Shown in pieces: positions 7,196 to 16,086 of a DNA stretch of 30,552 nt. The notes beneath the pieces are model-generated. The model was not told the DNA's origin and made no database searches. It worked only from the letters and a program-made list of their open reading frames with translations. A program made the position numbers and the translations under genes. Where the stretch lies: assembly GCA_026770615.1 (NCBI GenBank), contig MU631376.1, forward strand, positions 361,680 to 392,231, written 5' to 3'. The DNA is from Pavlovales sp. CCMP2436. Lineage: Eukaryota; Haptophyta; Pavlovophyceae; Pavlovales. The first letter of the stretch is position 1. The number at the start of each line of letters is the position of its first letter.

Positions 7196-9797
7196 CAATA
7201 TGATGCAATGGCTCGATAAAGACCCCCAGAGTTGCATGAAGCCCAACCACGTCCTGTTTCTCGAGTACAGTTGTGGGCTTGTTCTCGTCGTAATCGACAA
7301 AGCGCGGCCTGTTTATCGCCACGGCGTGCTACTGCTTGCTCATCGCGATCTCACCTGCCTTGCTCTGATCGAAGAAACTGTATTGATCGGTTGTTTTCAA
7401 AAGCTCGATCTCTTTGACACCCGTGATGTCCGATGATTAGCGTACCATCATAAGCGCAAGCGATGTCGAGAACGTTGGCAATCCGAATGTGTGCACCAGG
7501 TCTATTTTGAACTCGTTATATATGAATCTCCGGAGGTTTTCCACCACATCTGCAAGACCGGCAACATCAACCGCGAGGTAGAGGTCGTGCAGCTCACGGT
7601 ACATTCTTATTTGCAGCTGTTCTTTTATCTCATCTATACGGCACTTACGTCCGCCTTCTGAATCTCAAGCTTGTCCGCAAGATTCTTTGCGATTCGTTCA
7701 TCGTCTATTTTCACACCGTCTGTCTCTGTCCTAACCACATAATCGTTGCCTAGCGAGGTGGCAAAGAGCATCGCGTCTATTTCTTCATCGAGGTTGTTAA
7801 ACCAGTCGTATTCATAGGGGAACGCACCTTTTTTCTTAAGCTGCTGAAATACTTGCTCGATCGGGAGAGAATTCTTGAGAGCGTGCTCAGTGGCCACCGT
7901 ACGTATGCGATGCTTTGATTCGTCAGGGGCTAGAGTCATGAAACGTTCCAATGATCCGTCTAAAAAATCCATCGAGTCGTGGCAGCTGAAAAGACCGATA
8001 TCGAGCGTCTTCATCTTCTCCGTATTTTGCGGGATACCTCCGATGCGGACCCGTCCGTCCCGTTTTTCATCATCCTCTACCGCGGAACTAATCAAATGGG
8101 TGCACGATTGTAGCGCGAGCCAAATGTGGTGTGTATCGTACCCCTGTGCGTTGTGAGAGTAGACGTTTATATGCTTGTCACGTCGGCGGTGTGTGTTGCA
8201 GCGGAGGCATGCCGCTCCGAGGTACTCTCCTGTCATGTGCAAGTGGTCAAGGTGTTTGTTCTCCCGTGTTATCTCCTCGTCACACAAGTAGCATTTGCGT
8301 GAATCAAAGAAATTCTGCGGTCTTGTTCCTTTGAATTTTCTGAATTCTTTCGGAGAGTTGATTTTTTTGTATTTACTATCCAGTTTCACGAGCTGTCAAC
8401 GAAATGAATATGCGTGTTTGCACCTAGGTATGTGATTATGATGTCAGGGGATCCATCGGAGTGTACGAGTTGCAGGCGGTATGATACGGCCTTTTGCTGC
8501 TCGCCTAGGATTGCTGAGGCATTGAAATCGGCATAGGCGACGATAGGTGCTTGCTGGTCTAGCACTTCCCAAGGCTTGTCACGCCAGCTCCCCGTTTATT
8601 TGACAACCCGCTCGCGGACTTCCGAGTCTGAGATGAGCATTGCACGTTCGTATGGAGTCTGCATTTTAACCCACTCATCTTTGTGGACCAAGCTTGTTTG
8701 ATTTTTACCATCGTAGTGAAGAATGTGCTCTTTCATAAAGTGCGTGCTACCTGATGAGTTCTTATACACTGAGGTATGGCAGCACGGGCAAAACGTGCGG
8801 TGGTCGTCTTTGACACAGAGGAGTGCATCGAGCGATCCTGCGTTTGTGAAATGGTTCTCATATAACAACAGCATGATGTGGCGACGCTTGCGCTAGAATA
8901 CGGCTGAAGCCACACGTATGTAGTTTATTCCCGTCAGGGTGTCGAGCTGATAAATCGACCAGGTGATCTTAGGATTTGCATTTTCCCACTCCTCAATCAT
9001 GCAAGCCTTTACGGGGAATTCTGCAATCTCAGGAATCTTGATATTTTTCTCAAACTTACGAAGCATGCTTATGCGCTCTGGGTGGTCAGTTTTGTCCTCC
9101 CGAGCGAACGAAACTAGACTGGACCACAGGAAACACATGTTATTACTATTTTTCGGATTTATGATTTTCTTCGCCGAGTTTCGATATTCTACAGGCAGTT
9201 CGATGTAGCTCCCTCCGGGGTCATTGAGCGAGATCGGCATTAAGCTGACTATTAGCTCCTTTGGAGAGTCATCTATAGTCCCGGAATCGTAGCCGACTTG
9301 TCGACGAGTTCAAAGTTGGTGAATGTATTTATGACCCTCGACCCGATGTAATCGAGGTATAATTTTTTGAATTTGTTGGCGTCGGCCGTCATCGGACCTA
9401 AGGGCACCTTGTTATCTGAATGCAGGTAGAACGATCGATCCGGCACACGCTTGCCGTACGTATCTTCTTCGTCTGGAGTCATGTCTGGTAGCAGCCGTAG
9501 GTACGTCCCCGTCAGGTTTGCCGTGATCATCCTTATCGAGATGTTGCCTTGCTTTTCCACCTCCACTTTTACAACCTCTTTCAGTACTATTGCGATAGCT
9601 TTTCCAATTTTTTTTTTGAAGACAATAGTACACCTGCAGCATCACTGGTGAGTAATCTTGTCTGTCAATCACTTTCCAGTCCATGTCCAGATATAGCTTG
9701 CTCTCCATAAAGTCATTCAACCGAGCTTTTGATTCTACGTTTTCGTTAAAATTCACCTTGATCTCGGTGTCTCCTGAATCTGAACGGCTGGCCACTT
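7196..9797 (-). pseudogene. Protein-primed DNA polymerase B, polinton-like virus type, decayed
   Basis: Read right to left. The N-terminal region (9797-9275) is followed by SYIELPVEYRN...NNMCFLWSSLVSF...DHPERIS...IPEIAEFPVKA, the characteristic N-terminal block of polinton/PLV/adintovirus polymerases. Next come a CPCC zinc-like segment (~8790), the Exo I region PIVAYADFN (usual E replaced by N), an endonuclease VII-like treble clef (CYLCDEE...HLDHLHMTGEYLGAACLRCN), Exo II HNAQGYDTHH, FPYEYDW, Exo III LYLAVD with GLADVVENLR, and ITGVKEIELL. The palm and thumb are missing; homology fades at the motif A region near 7200. Lesions: a frameshift in the T-run 9608-9617, a frameshift near 9278, TAG at 8893, TAA at 8596, frameshifts near 8395 and 7640, TAA at 7437 and TAG at 7329. 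It is clearly non-functional. Confidence 0.85.
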
Positions 9798-9806
9798 CTA
9801 GTCTTC

Positions 9807-10204
9807 ATGGCCACGATCATCCTCAACCTGCTGCCGCAGATCGTCAAACCTGGCTCGCCGACACCATTCGAGCTGCGATTCGCCCGACCATGGAACTACG
9901 CCCTCGACCGCATCCCGGGCTCGCGGGCGTTCGTGCATTTGCGCAACACGCACAAGTTCTCGCTGCACGCGGTGCCGGCATCTACCTCGGCAGAGCGGAG
10001 CCCCTCTTCCTAAAGGCGGGCTACGTCGTTCTCCTCCCAGATACCGGCGCAGTAGTCGTGTCAGCATCAGTTTACGAGCAGGAAACGGCGTTCCCCATCT
10101 ACAATGCACAGACGTACCGCACGAGCCAATCCGAAACGCTCATCCCGATCAACATCGCAACGACACCATCTACGCGTGTTGATTCGCACCACCCGCCCCT
10201 CTAA
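9807..10204 (+). pseudogene. Copia integrase C-terminal region (SH3-like), frameshifted
   Basis: The first frame reads ATIILNLLPQ...PTPFELRFARPWNY then GSRAFVHLR, equivalent to the 'A-x-x-LN-x-x-P...TP-x-E-x-x-F...FG-x-x-AYVH' stretch after the copia integrase core. From about 9985 a second frame reads AGIYLGRAEP...KAGYVVLLPDTGAVVVSASV, equivalent to 'G-x-FLGY...GYR-x-x-x-x-x-T-x-x-x-x-SRDV'. The two halves are joined by a frameshift near 9975-9990. The segment ends with TAA at 10202 and continues into the proline-rich linker. Confidence 0.7.
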
Positions 10205-10737
10205 ACTCCGACCCATGCTTCGACGAGAACTTAGTCGGCGAACCCACACAATCGTCTCCACCAAATCCCACAGATACAATCCCTACACTGCCTCAGCGTC
10301 CGGCGCCGCGCCACAGACCGCCGCCGCCAATCCTTTCGACGCCGCCTATCAATAACCAGCCGCAAAACCGACCGCCGCCGCCAATCCTATCGCCGCCGCC
10401 TATCCATCCCCCGCCGCAAATCCGACTGCCGCCGCAAATCCAACAGCCGCCGCCGATAACACCCCGAACGCTCATCCGGGGCAGCGCGTCCACAATCTCT
10501 GTGACACAACACCCTACACCCAGAACGCTCATCCGGAACGCGGCGATCTACGAACAGCCAATAGAAACGCCACCTCTCGCAGCTGACCTGCTCCCCCCAG
10601 CCCACAGCAGCGGTCCTTCCTCGCCACTACCAAGCATACTCGAGCCGCAGCTGGACGACGCGCCGAACAGCGGTCCCTCCTCTCCGATGCCGGCCACGCC
10701 ATGGAGCCACCTGCGCACCTTTCCACCACCGTCCTAG

Positions 10738-12208
10738 CAGCCAACCATTCCGCTTGAGCTGCCACGGCAACCGATCCCAAACCACCCTCCATCCTCCCGG
10801 GGTACTATATCCGCTCCAAACCCAGATCCGCCCACCGCCCCTCGCACTGTAGCAGAAGCTTTGGCCTCACCGCAACGCGAGGAGTGGCTCGGAGCGATGC
10901 GGAGAGAGATCAGGAGTTTACGCGAACTCGCAGTCATCCACGAGATCAATCGTCGAGAACCAGACGAAATCATCCTCAATTCCGTCTGGGTCTTCAAAAT
11001 CAAGAGCAACGGCGTTTACCGCGCTCGCCTCGCCGCGTGCGATAACCGCACAGGGCGAATGCCGGTAGCGGAGGTGTTCAGCCCGACCGTGCAGACGCAG
11101 TCTGTCTTCACAGTGCTCGCAGCGGCATCCATCTTTAAAGCCAAGCTCAGGTCGTTCGATGTCCCGACGGCCTTTATGCTAGGCTCAATGGACGGGAGGA
11201 GCAACAAATACGTCCCCAGGCTACCTCGCGGCTACGAGAAGATCGATGCCGACACCGCCTACCTCCGGCTCCTCGGCAGCATGAACGGCCTACGCGAGGC
11301 CTCGCAGATCTGGGACATCCTATTCCGTTACATGCTCACCAAGATCGGCTTCACTGCCACCGCTGCCGATCCATCCCTTTTCGTCAAGTTCTTCCCGGAC
11401 GGGGGCATCTGCCTCATCCCGGTGCACGTCGACGACGGTATCTGCTGCTACACCTGCTCGGACGAGCATTTTGCGCAGTTCTGCGACGATCTCACCGCTG
11501 CGCTGGACGGCCACATCAAATGGTCCGACGCCGACGACTACCTCGCGATGGACATATCCCAGTCCCCCGACCGATCCGCGATGACAGTCTCCATGGATAC
11601 CTACACCCACGCCGCACTCGCAGACGTCGACGCGGACAATTCCATGCGGGTTTTCGACACGCCCGCTGCGGTCGACATCCTGCGTAGCATGAACAGCGAC
11701 GCATCGCAGCTCCTCGACACCGACGGGCATGCCAGCTACATGAAGCTCGTCGGCACGCTCGGATACATACGCAAGGTGCGATGCGACATCGACTACGCCG
11801 TCACACTGGTTGGTTGCATCGAGACCTCAGGCACCGACCGAACTGGACATGGCAAACGTGAAGCGCATCTTCGGCTACCTCAAGTCGTGCCCGAAGCTCG
11901 GCCGCACTTACAGCGGAGATCCGACCATTCGTGGTTTCTCCGATGCCGATTATGGCAACACCTGGTCGCAGCTACTCTTGCGTGCTCGTCATGATGGGGG
12001 GTTCAGCCGTTGCAGCGCGCACGCGCAAACAATCAACAGTCACGACTGCGACTGCCAACTCCGAGCTTCTCGCTCTCGCGTCGCTCGTACGATCAATCGA
12101 AGAAACGCTCATGCTCCTGTCCAACATCCGAGTAAAGGTCTCGCTCCCGATTGAGCTCTACTGCGACAATCCATCGAACCCCGAAGAGCTTAACGGGGTT
12201 CGATGGAT
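10738..12208 (+). pseudogene. Copia reverse transcriptase and RNase H (RVT_2)
   Basis: The RT frame begins after a TAG at 10735 and reads VAEALASPQREEWLGAMRRE, the usual start of RVT_2. FDVPTAFMLG (11155-) is motif A, SMNGLREASQIWD corresponds to the 'LYGL-x-Q-x-x-x-x-W' block, and VHVDDG (11421-11438) is the catalytic 'Y-x-DD' region with His in place of Tyr. Near 11808-11815 a duplicated GGTT shifts the frame, after which ANVKRIFGYLK...RGFSDADYGN (RNase H start) is read. A second shift near 11955 leads to RKQSTVTTATANSELLALAS and IELYCDN, the conserved end block. Sequence beyond YCDN is lost at the palindrome 12169-12208. Confidence 0.85.
12169..12208. repeat. Perfect 15-bp fold-back at copia 3' break
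   Basis: ATCCATCGAACCCCG (12169-12183) and its exact reverse complement (12194-12208) are separated by 10 nt. The left arm encodes the last copia RNase H residues, so the right arm is an inverted copy of coding sequence made at the breakpoint. Confidence 0.95.
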
Positions 12209-12330
12209 GATGATTTTGCCCTGTTGCGCAATAGCTAGTTTGATGTAATTTCTCTCTAAGGTCGATTAATGGTAAAAGCCTAAAGAATCGAGTTAGATAC
12301 GATGGGGCTCGAGCATTGCACTCCCGGTCT

Positions 12331-12446
12331 TGTTATGGATAAGATTAACCGTTAGACTAATCACACTAAACATCACACTAAATGATTAGTGAAATCCCAA
12401 TAATCGATTAGTTTGATTAGTCTAACGGTCAATCTTATCCATAACA
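12331..12446. repeat. 33-bp inverted repeat with tRNA-like arms
   Basis: Arms 12331-12363 and 12414-12446 match at 32 of 33 positions, with a smaller hairpin (12376-12391) in the loop. Read outward from the loop, each arm carries TTAGTCTAACGGTYA, like a tRNA D-arm/A-box, then TATCCATAACA, where CAT falls in an anticodon-like loop. On the minus strand the sequence continues into a T-arm-like GGGAGTGCAATGCTC. Pairing is too poor for a functional tRNA; it may derive from tRNA-Met or a tRNA-derived SINE (inference). Confidence 0.6.
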
Positions 12447-12985
12447 GAATCAGACCCTACGCTAGCGGCCGAAAGTTCCCGCTAGCGTGGCGCGAGGGGG
12501 GACTCGCACGCCCTCAGAGCGCTCAGTGGCCGCGGTCGTCAGCGGAGCATGAGGTTATTCCGCTCCCAAGGCCTCTGTTGGCCGACTCCGCGCTGATGGT
12601 ATTGGGGGGTGCTGACAACCTTTTCCTCCTCAGCCGGTTGAAGAGTTGAGGTAGTGAATCCCATATCATCCTGAAAGACCTGCTCGATGAGATTCTAGAT
12701 CAGCTCTCTGATTGAGATTTTGATAAGTTGTCGACCCACAGTGCATAACTAACTGCATAACTAACACGCCGCCGAGGCGTAAATTTTTCACGCGACGCCA
12801 GTAAAGTGGGGCCAATACTTATCCAAATCTACATCAGACAGCTGTTCTGTGAACCCCTCGAGCAGGGCTTTTAGGGTGATATGGGGTTCACTACCACAAC
12901 TCCTCAAACGGTTGCGAAGTAAAAGGTTAAGGACAGAGCGATATTGCAAAGCGCCGATTTTAATTTTAGCTGTATTTAATCGGCT
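12447..12985. other. Intergenic, no gene recognised
   Basis: Contains a perfect 10-bp inverted repeat, ACGCTAGCGG at 12459-12468 with its complement at 12479-12488. A short open frame (12413-12649) has no family resemblance. Nothing else was identified. Confidence 0.5.
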
Positions 12986-13185
12986 TTAAAAATGGCCGGT
13001 GCTCGCGCAGTAGCGGCACGCTGGTCGCAGGTCCGGGTCGCTCCAGCACATGAACATGCACGCATGCAGAGGCTGCTTGCACTCTGATGGCTTCTTGCTT
13101 TTGCAGGACGCACTGATGGTGCTGCACGTGGGCCGCTGGGAGAGGACACAGGAGCCTGCCCGTGCCGCTATTTCAACGCGTCCTG

Positions 13186-13370
13186 TCGGCGGCAGCAGCG
13201 CGCTCCCACCCGGCGGCGGCGGCGGCAGCGCGCTCGAGCCCGGCGGCTGCAGCATCAGCGTACTCGAGCCTGGCGGCGGCAGCAGCAGCGGGTTCGCGCC
13301 CGGCAGCGGCAGCGCGCTCGCGCCTGGCGGCGGCAGCGGCAGCGCGCTGACGCTGCCGCCGCCGGTCTCG
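13186..13370. repeat. GGCGGCAGCG-type minisatellite
   Basis: Degenerate short repeats of GGCGGC and AGCGCGCTC words encode Gly/Ser/Ala or Pro/Leu/Ser runs in every frame. The long open frames here (for example 13050-13742 plus and 12986-13453 minus) owe their openness to this composition and are not trusted as genes. Confidence 0.7.
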
Positions 13371-13394
13371 AGCTCGTTGTCGCTGCCTCCTCTT

Positions 13395-13658
13395 GGCTCA
13401 TGCCGCGCGCGCCATTGGTTCGTCCTTCGGCTCATCAAAGTCGGCAATCTCATCGGACGCGTCGGCTGTCAGGAGCCCGAACGTTCTTCACCCGCCCTGA
13501 AGTCGCTCACCGTGGCCTGGTTACGCGCCATCGCTTCCTTACGCACCGTGCACAAGCCATTGTGCCTAGCCATGATGTTCGCCTGCATTGATCGTCGACT
13601 TGCAGAACTCGCACTTTGCCTTCGGCGCCTCGCCGTTGACGCCCTTAGCGCGTGGCAT
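13395..13658 (-). pseudogene. BED-type zinc-finger fragment (hAT-like transposase N-terminus), decayed
   Basis: From the ATG at 13658 the minus strand reads MPRAKGVNGEAPKAKCEFCK and STINAGEHHG, then TAG at 13566. In a shifted frame MARHNGLCTVRKEAMARNQA follows. The spacing C-x-x-C ... H-x-x-x-C is that of a BED finger, which starts many hAT and related transposases. A third frame carries DASDEIADFDEPKDEPMARA. Each segment is short, so the call relies on the pattern and its coding-like feel across frameshifts. No catalytic domain is seen. Confidence 0.35.
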
Positions 13659-13750
13659 CGTACCCGCTATGAGCTGGGCAAAGCTAAAAACGGGCTGTTT
13701 AACGCTAAGAACGCTTTAAAAAAGGCCCAAAAAGAACGCTAAGAAAGGAG

Positions 13751-13778
13751 GCCTGCCGGCCGGGCGCCTCCGGCAGGC
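13751..13778. repeat. GC-rich hairpin, GCCTGCCGG/CCGGCAGGC
   Basis: A perfect 9-bp stem with a 10-nt loop (CCGGGCGCCT approximately). A related sequence with the same CCGGCCGGGCGCCTCCGG core recurs at about 25625-25651, where the stem is weaker. Both follow A-rich stretches containing AACGCT/AACGTT words, so this looks like the end of a dispersed element. The following 13779-14156 shows no gene. Confidence 0.6.
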
Positions 13779-14156
13779 TGTCACAAATATTATACGCGTG
13801 GAGTATAGTGCCTTCCGCAAGTTGGCATTATCGTGTACCCATTAGCGCGGAATCGGCCTGTTGTCTGCAGCGACTTTATAACTAACTTTGTAACCACCGG
13901 TTTTCAATCCCACCTCACGCCCTAAATGCAGCTGCACTCGTCCATGCGTTACGTTAGATGCGGTAGTTCTGCTCGTCGACACTTTGAAACAGATTTTACA
14001 ACACTTTAGCGCCCCTTCGCACTCGCCTTCAGCCGAGTCATACACTGCGACATCGCCACTCACTTTCGAGGAACCCAATCTCGATCACATTATCAGCAGA
14101 CCTAATGTAATGTAGTTTGCTGAGAAAAAAAGTTTATTCAGTCAACTGTTAAGACC

Positions 14157-14738
14157 GGAGGATTATTGAGTCACCCTGGGCTATGGCTTCGGTCACCCGG
14201 CCGGTCAGTCCGCAAGTGGGGGACGACCATCCTGAGCACTGTGCGCCTCCATAATTGAAGACATAGCTCGCTCTAGGCTTGCTGGATTCGTCTCGGAGAG
14301 CTCTATTCTATACATTTATCAGAAAAATTGTGAATTTGAATGCGTGGGGTAGTAAATCAGTAACTAATAAAGTGATTCTTTTTTAAATGGGGGATTGGTG
14401 GATACAGTATTTAGCAAAACGAAGAATAATATTTGGATACAGTATATAGCATTTGGATTTTTTCAGATGTAATTTTAAGAGGCAAGTTAGTTATTGGGCG
14501 TCCATTTTTATAAAAAGTTGAATACAAATATACTGCAGATACATATAGATCTTTACAAATTTACTTGCCACATTTCGTTGTTGTCTTCGGCGAAGCGCTC
14601 AGGATGGTCGTCCTCTGACCGGGGGTGACCTGAGCCATAGCCCCTGTCCGGCCGGCTAGAGACCCCTTGTTGGGAATCGTGGCCACCCCCGTAAAAAGGG
14701 ACAGGCTCGGCGAGCTGCGCAGCGCACGTCATTCTAAT
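14157..14738 (-). mobile_element. Inverted-repeat element embedded in a split R2 repeat
   Basis: The outer ends, 14157-14176 and about 14709-14738, match the two ends of the ~110-bp R2 repeat (copies at 15976 and 20733) in reverse orientation. Inside are ~50-60 bp imperfect inverted repeats (14178-14237 and 14597-14643; shared words GGGCTATGGCT, GGTCACCC, GGTCAG, GGACGACCATCCTGAGC) flanking ~360 bp of AT-rich non-coding DNA. This fits a non-autonomous inverted-repeat transposon, either inserted within R2 or of which R2 is an internal-deletion derivative. Confidence 0.6.
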
Positions 14739-14819
14739 ATTATCATTATATTAAAGTCTGGCCTCAGCTGCAGTCAGCTACTAGTAGTACTATAGTACTA
14801 GTTACAGCTACACAGTGAG

Positions 14820-15608
14820 CTAGCCGGCGCGGGGTGCAGGTGTGCTCATCTCGTCTCCGGGCGTGGAAACGCCGCGACGCGTGGCTACCTGGCGCTGCCA
14901 GATGCAGGGCACCCAGTACTCGGGCTCGGCGCCGGCCTGCGCGTCGATCCACACCACGCCCTCGCGCAAGAGCCCGCTGAGCGCCTCCTCTGCGCGCTCC
15001 GCCGTCCACGAGCGCTCGCGCATGAGCTGGCTGCGCGTGACGTGCGCAGTGGCCGTGGCCATCGCCAGCACGTGGCCACCATCCTCGTCTAGCTCGCTCG
15101 GCACCGAACGGATATACTCCTCCGTCCCGATACGGAGGACGGTGTAGCCGCCGCCCAGCTTGCGCAGCTGCCCGACCGCGCAGAGCACGTCGTCTTTGCT
15201 GATGACGCGGTCTGCTCTCGCGCGCACGAGCTTGCGGTGGAGTTCGTCGAGCGCTATAAGCCCGCCGGCACTGGCGCGCGCCTGCATGCAAATGTCAGCA
15301 ACCTGGACGCTGAGCTCGTAGTAGAAGGTGCCCACGCCGAGGAGCTGGGCCCAGAAGCCCTTGCTGCTCTGGAGCGGGTCTACGCCCACGCCCGCGACCA
15401 TGCGGTTGAAGGCCGCTCTGAACTGCGGGTCCCGGTTTATCGTGTTGCGGTGAATCGAGGCGAAGGCCTCTATGCGCTGCCGGAGCGTCTCGAGCTGGCG
15501 CTGGATCTCCGCTGCGTTCTGGTCGCTGAGCTCGGCGCCTACACGCCGCAGCTGCGTCTCGTGTCGCTGCTGCCGCTGTAGGCCGCTAATGCCCACGCCG
15601 CGGCGCAT
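14820..15608 (-). CDS. SNF8: ESCRT-II subunit SNF8/VPS22 (EAP30)
   Basis: 262 aa, intronless, uninterrupted, ending in TAG. The ATG at 15608 is preferred because the protein then starts MRRGVGISGLQRQQ, matching the universal SNF8 N-terminus; the in-frame sequence upstream is a low-complexity repeat. Diagnostic blocks are FRAAFNRMVAGVGVDPLQSS, then KGFWAQLLGVGTFYYELSVQ, GGLIALDELH, IRSVPSELDED and the C-terminal winged helix with LLREGVVWIDAQAGAEPEYW and VPCIW. Family members run ~250 aa. SNF8 forms the core of the Y-shaped ESCRT-II complex with VPS25 (two copies) and VPS36 on endosomes, sorting ubiquitinated membrane proteins into multivesicular bodies. It is surrounded by repeats, with no partner genes nearby. 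A 14-bp palindrome (14786-14799) lies just past the stop. Confidence 0.93.
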   Translation of the reverse strand: MRRGVGISGLQRQQRHETQLRRVGAELSDQNAAEIQRQLETLRQRIEAFASIHRNTINRDPQFRAAFNRMVAGVGVDPLQSSKGFWAQLLGVGTFYYELSVQVADICMQARASAGGLIALDELHRKLVRARADRVISKDDVLCAVGQLRKLGGGYTVLRIGTEEYIRSVPSELDEDGGHVLAMATATAHVTRSQLMRERSWTAERAEEALSGLLREGVVWIDAQAGAEPEYWVPCIWQRQVATRRGVSTPGDEMSTPAPRAG

Positions 15609-15975
15609 CTCGCGAGGCGAGGTGCAAGGTGCGCTGTGCGCAGCAGCTTTGCAAGGCGCGCTGTGTGCAGCAGCTTGGCAAAGCGAGCGCGCGAGGACGC
15701 CGCTCTGCACGCGATCGACTCGAAGTGCCGCCGGTATGTAAAATCATAAAAATTAATGTGGGGGGAACTTCGGGCTGGCCGTACGTTACATACATAATGG
15801 TTGCCCACGCACGGGGGGTCGTTCCGGGTCGTTCCTCACTTGGGCTTCGCCGGGTAGCCCGATCTCGGGACTGCAGCCACGGCGGTGATACCCGAGGTGG
15901 GGCCCACCTCAATCTGGTGATGAGCCGACCCTCGGCTCGGGCAGGGATTTGTGGCGCAACCAGGTAGAATAGGTA

Positions 15976-16086
15976 TAAAATTAAAATGACGTGCGCTAAT
16001 GCGCAGCTCGCCTAATCGCCGGGGGAGGTAATCTTCAACCCCTGGTCTAGTCCCAGGCGGCGGGGTGACTCAATAATCCTCCACTT
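15976..16086 (+). repeat. Dispersed repeat R2, copy A
   Basis: About 111 bp, close to 95% identical by eye to 20733-20844. It contains the stems TGCGC-TAAT-GCGCA and CCTGG-TCTAGT-CCCAGG, and ends GGTGACTCAATAATCCTCC. The left flank (15950-15973) is a 24-bp word also found inverted at 19288-19311. Confidence 0.9.

Larger units (their letters stand above)
9807..12208 (+). mobile_element. Ty1/copia retrotransposon fragment, truncated at both ends
   Basis: Contains only the distal integrase region, a proline-rich linker, RT and RNase H. Gag, protease and the integrase catalytic core are missing, and I see no LTR on either side. The left end lies within 10 bp of the viral polymerase relic. The right end is a perfect 15-bp fold-back inside RNase H. 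Stops in the linker, for example at 10202 and 10735, plus several frameshifts show it is dead. Confidence 0.85.

Noticed and set aside
7173..7436. 87-codon plus-strand frame downstream of the viral ATPase
   Set aside because: It lies antisense to recognisable polymerase B sequence (ITGVKEIELL and the following block), so it is a shadow of the pseudogene.
928..10737. Reassignment of TAG as a sense codon, suggested by in-frame TAGs at 928, 8893 and 10735
   Set aside because: All three lie in elements with other lesions including TAA and frameshifts, and SNF8 ends naturally at TAG.
13050..13742. 230-codon plus frame rich in Gly/Ser, with a Lys/Asn tail
   Set aside because: Its openness comes from the GGCGGCAGCG minisatellite, and its second half is antisense to the BED-like fragment. 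No domain was recognised.
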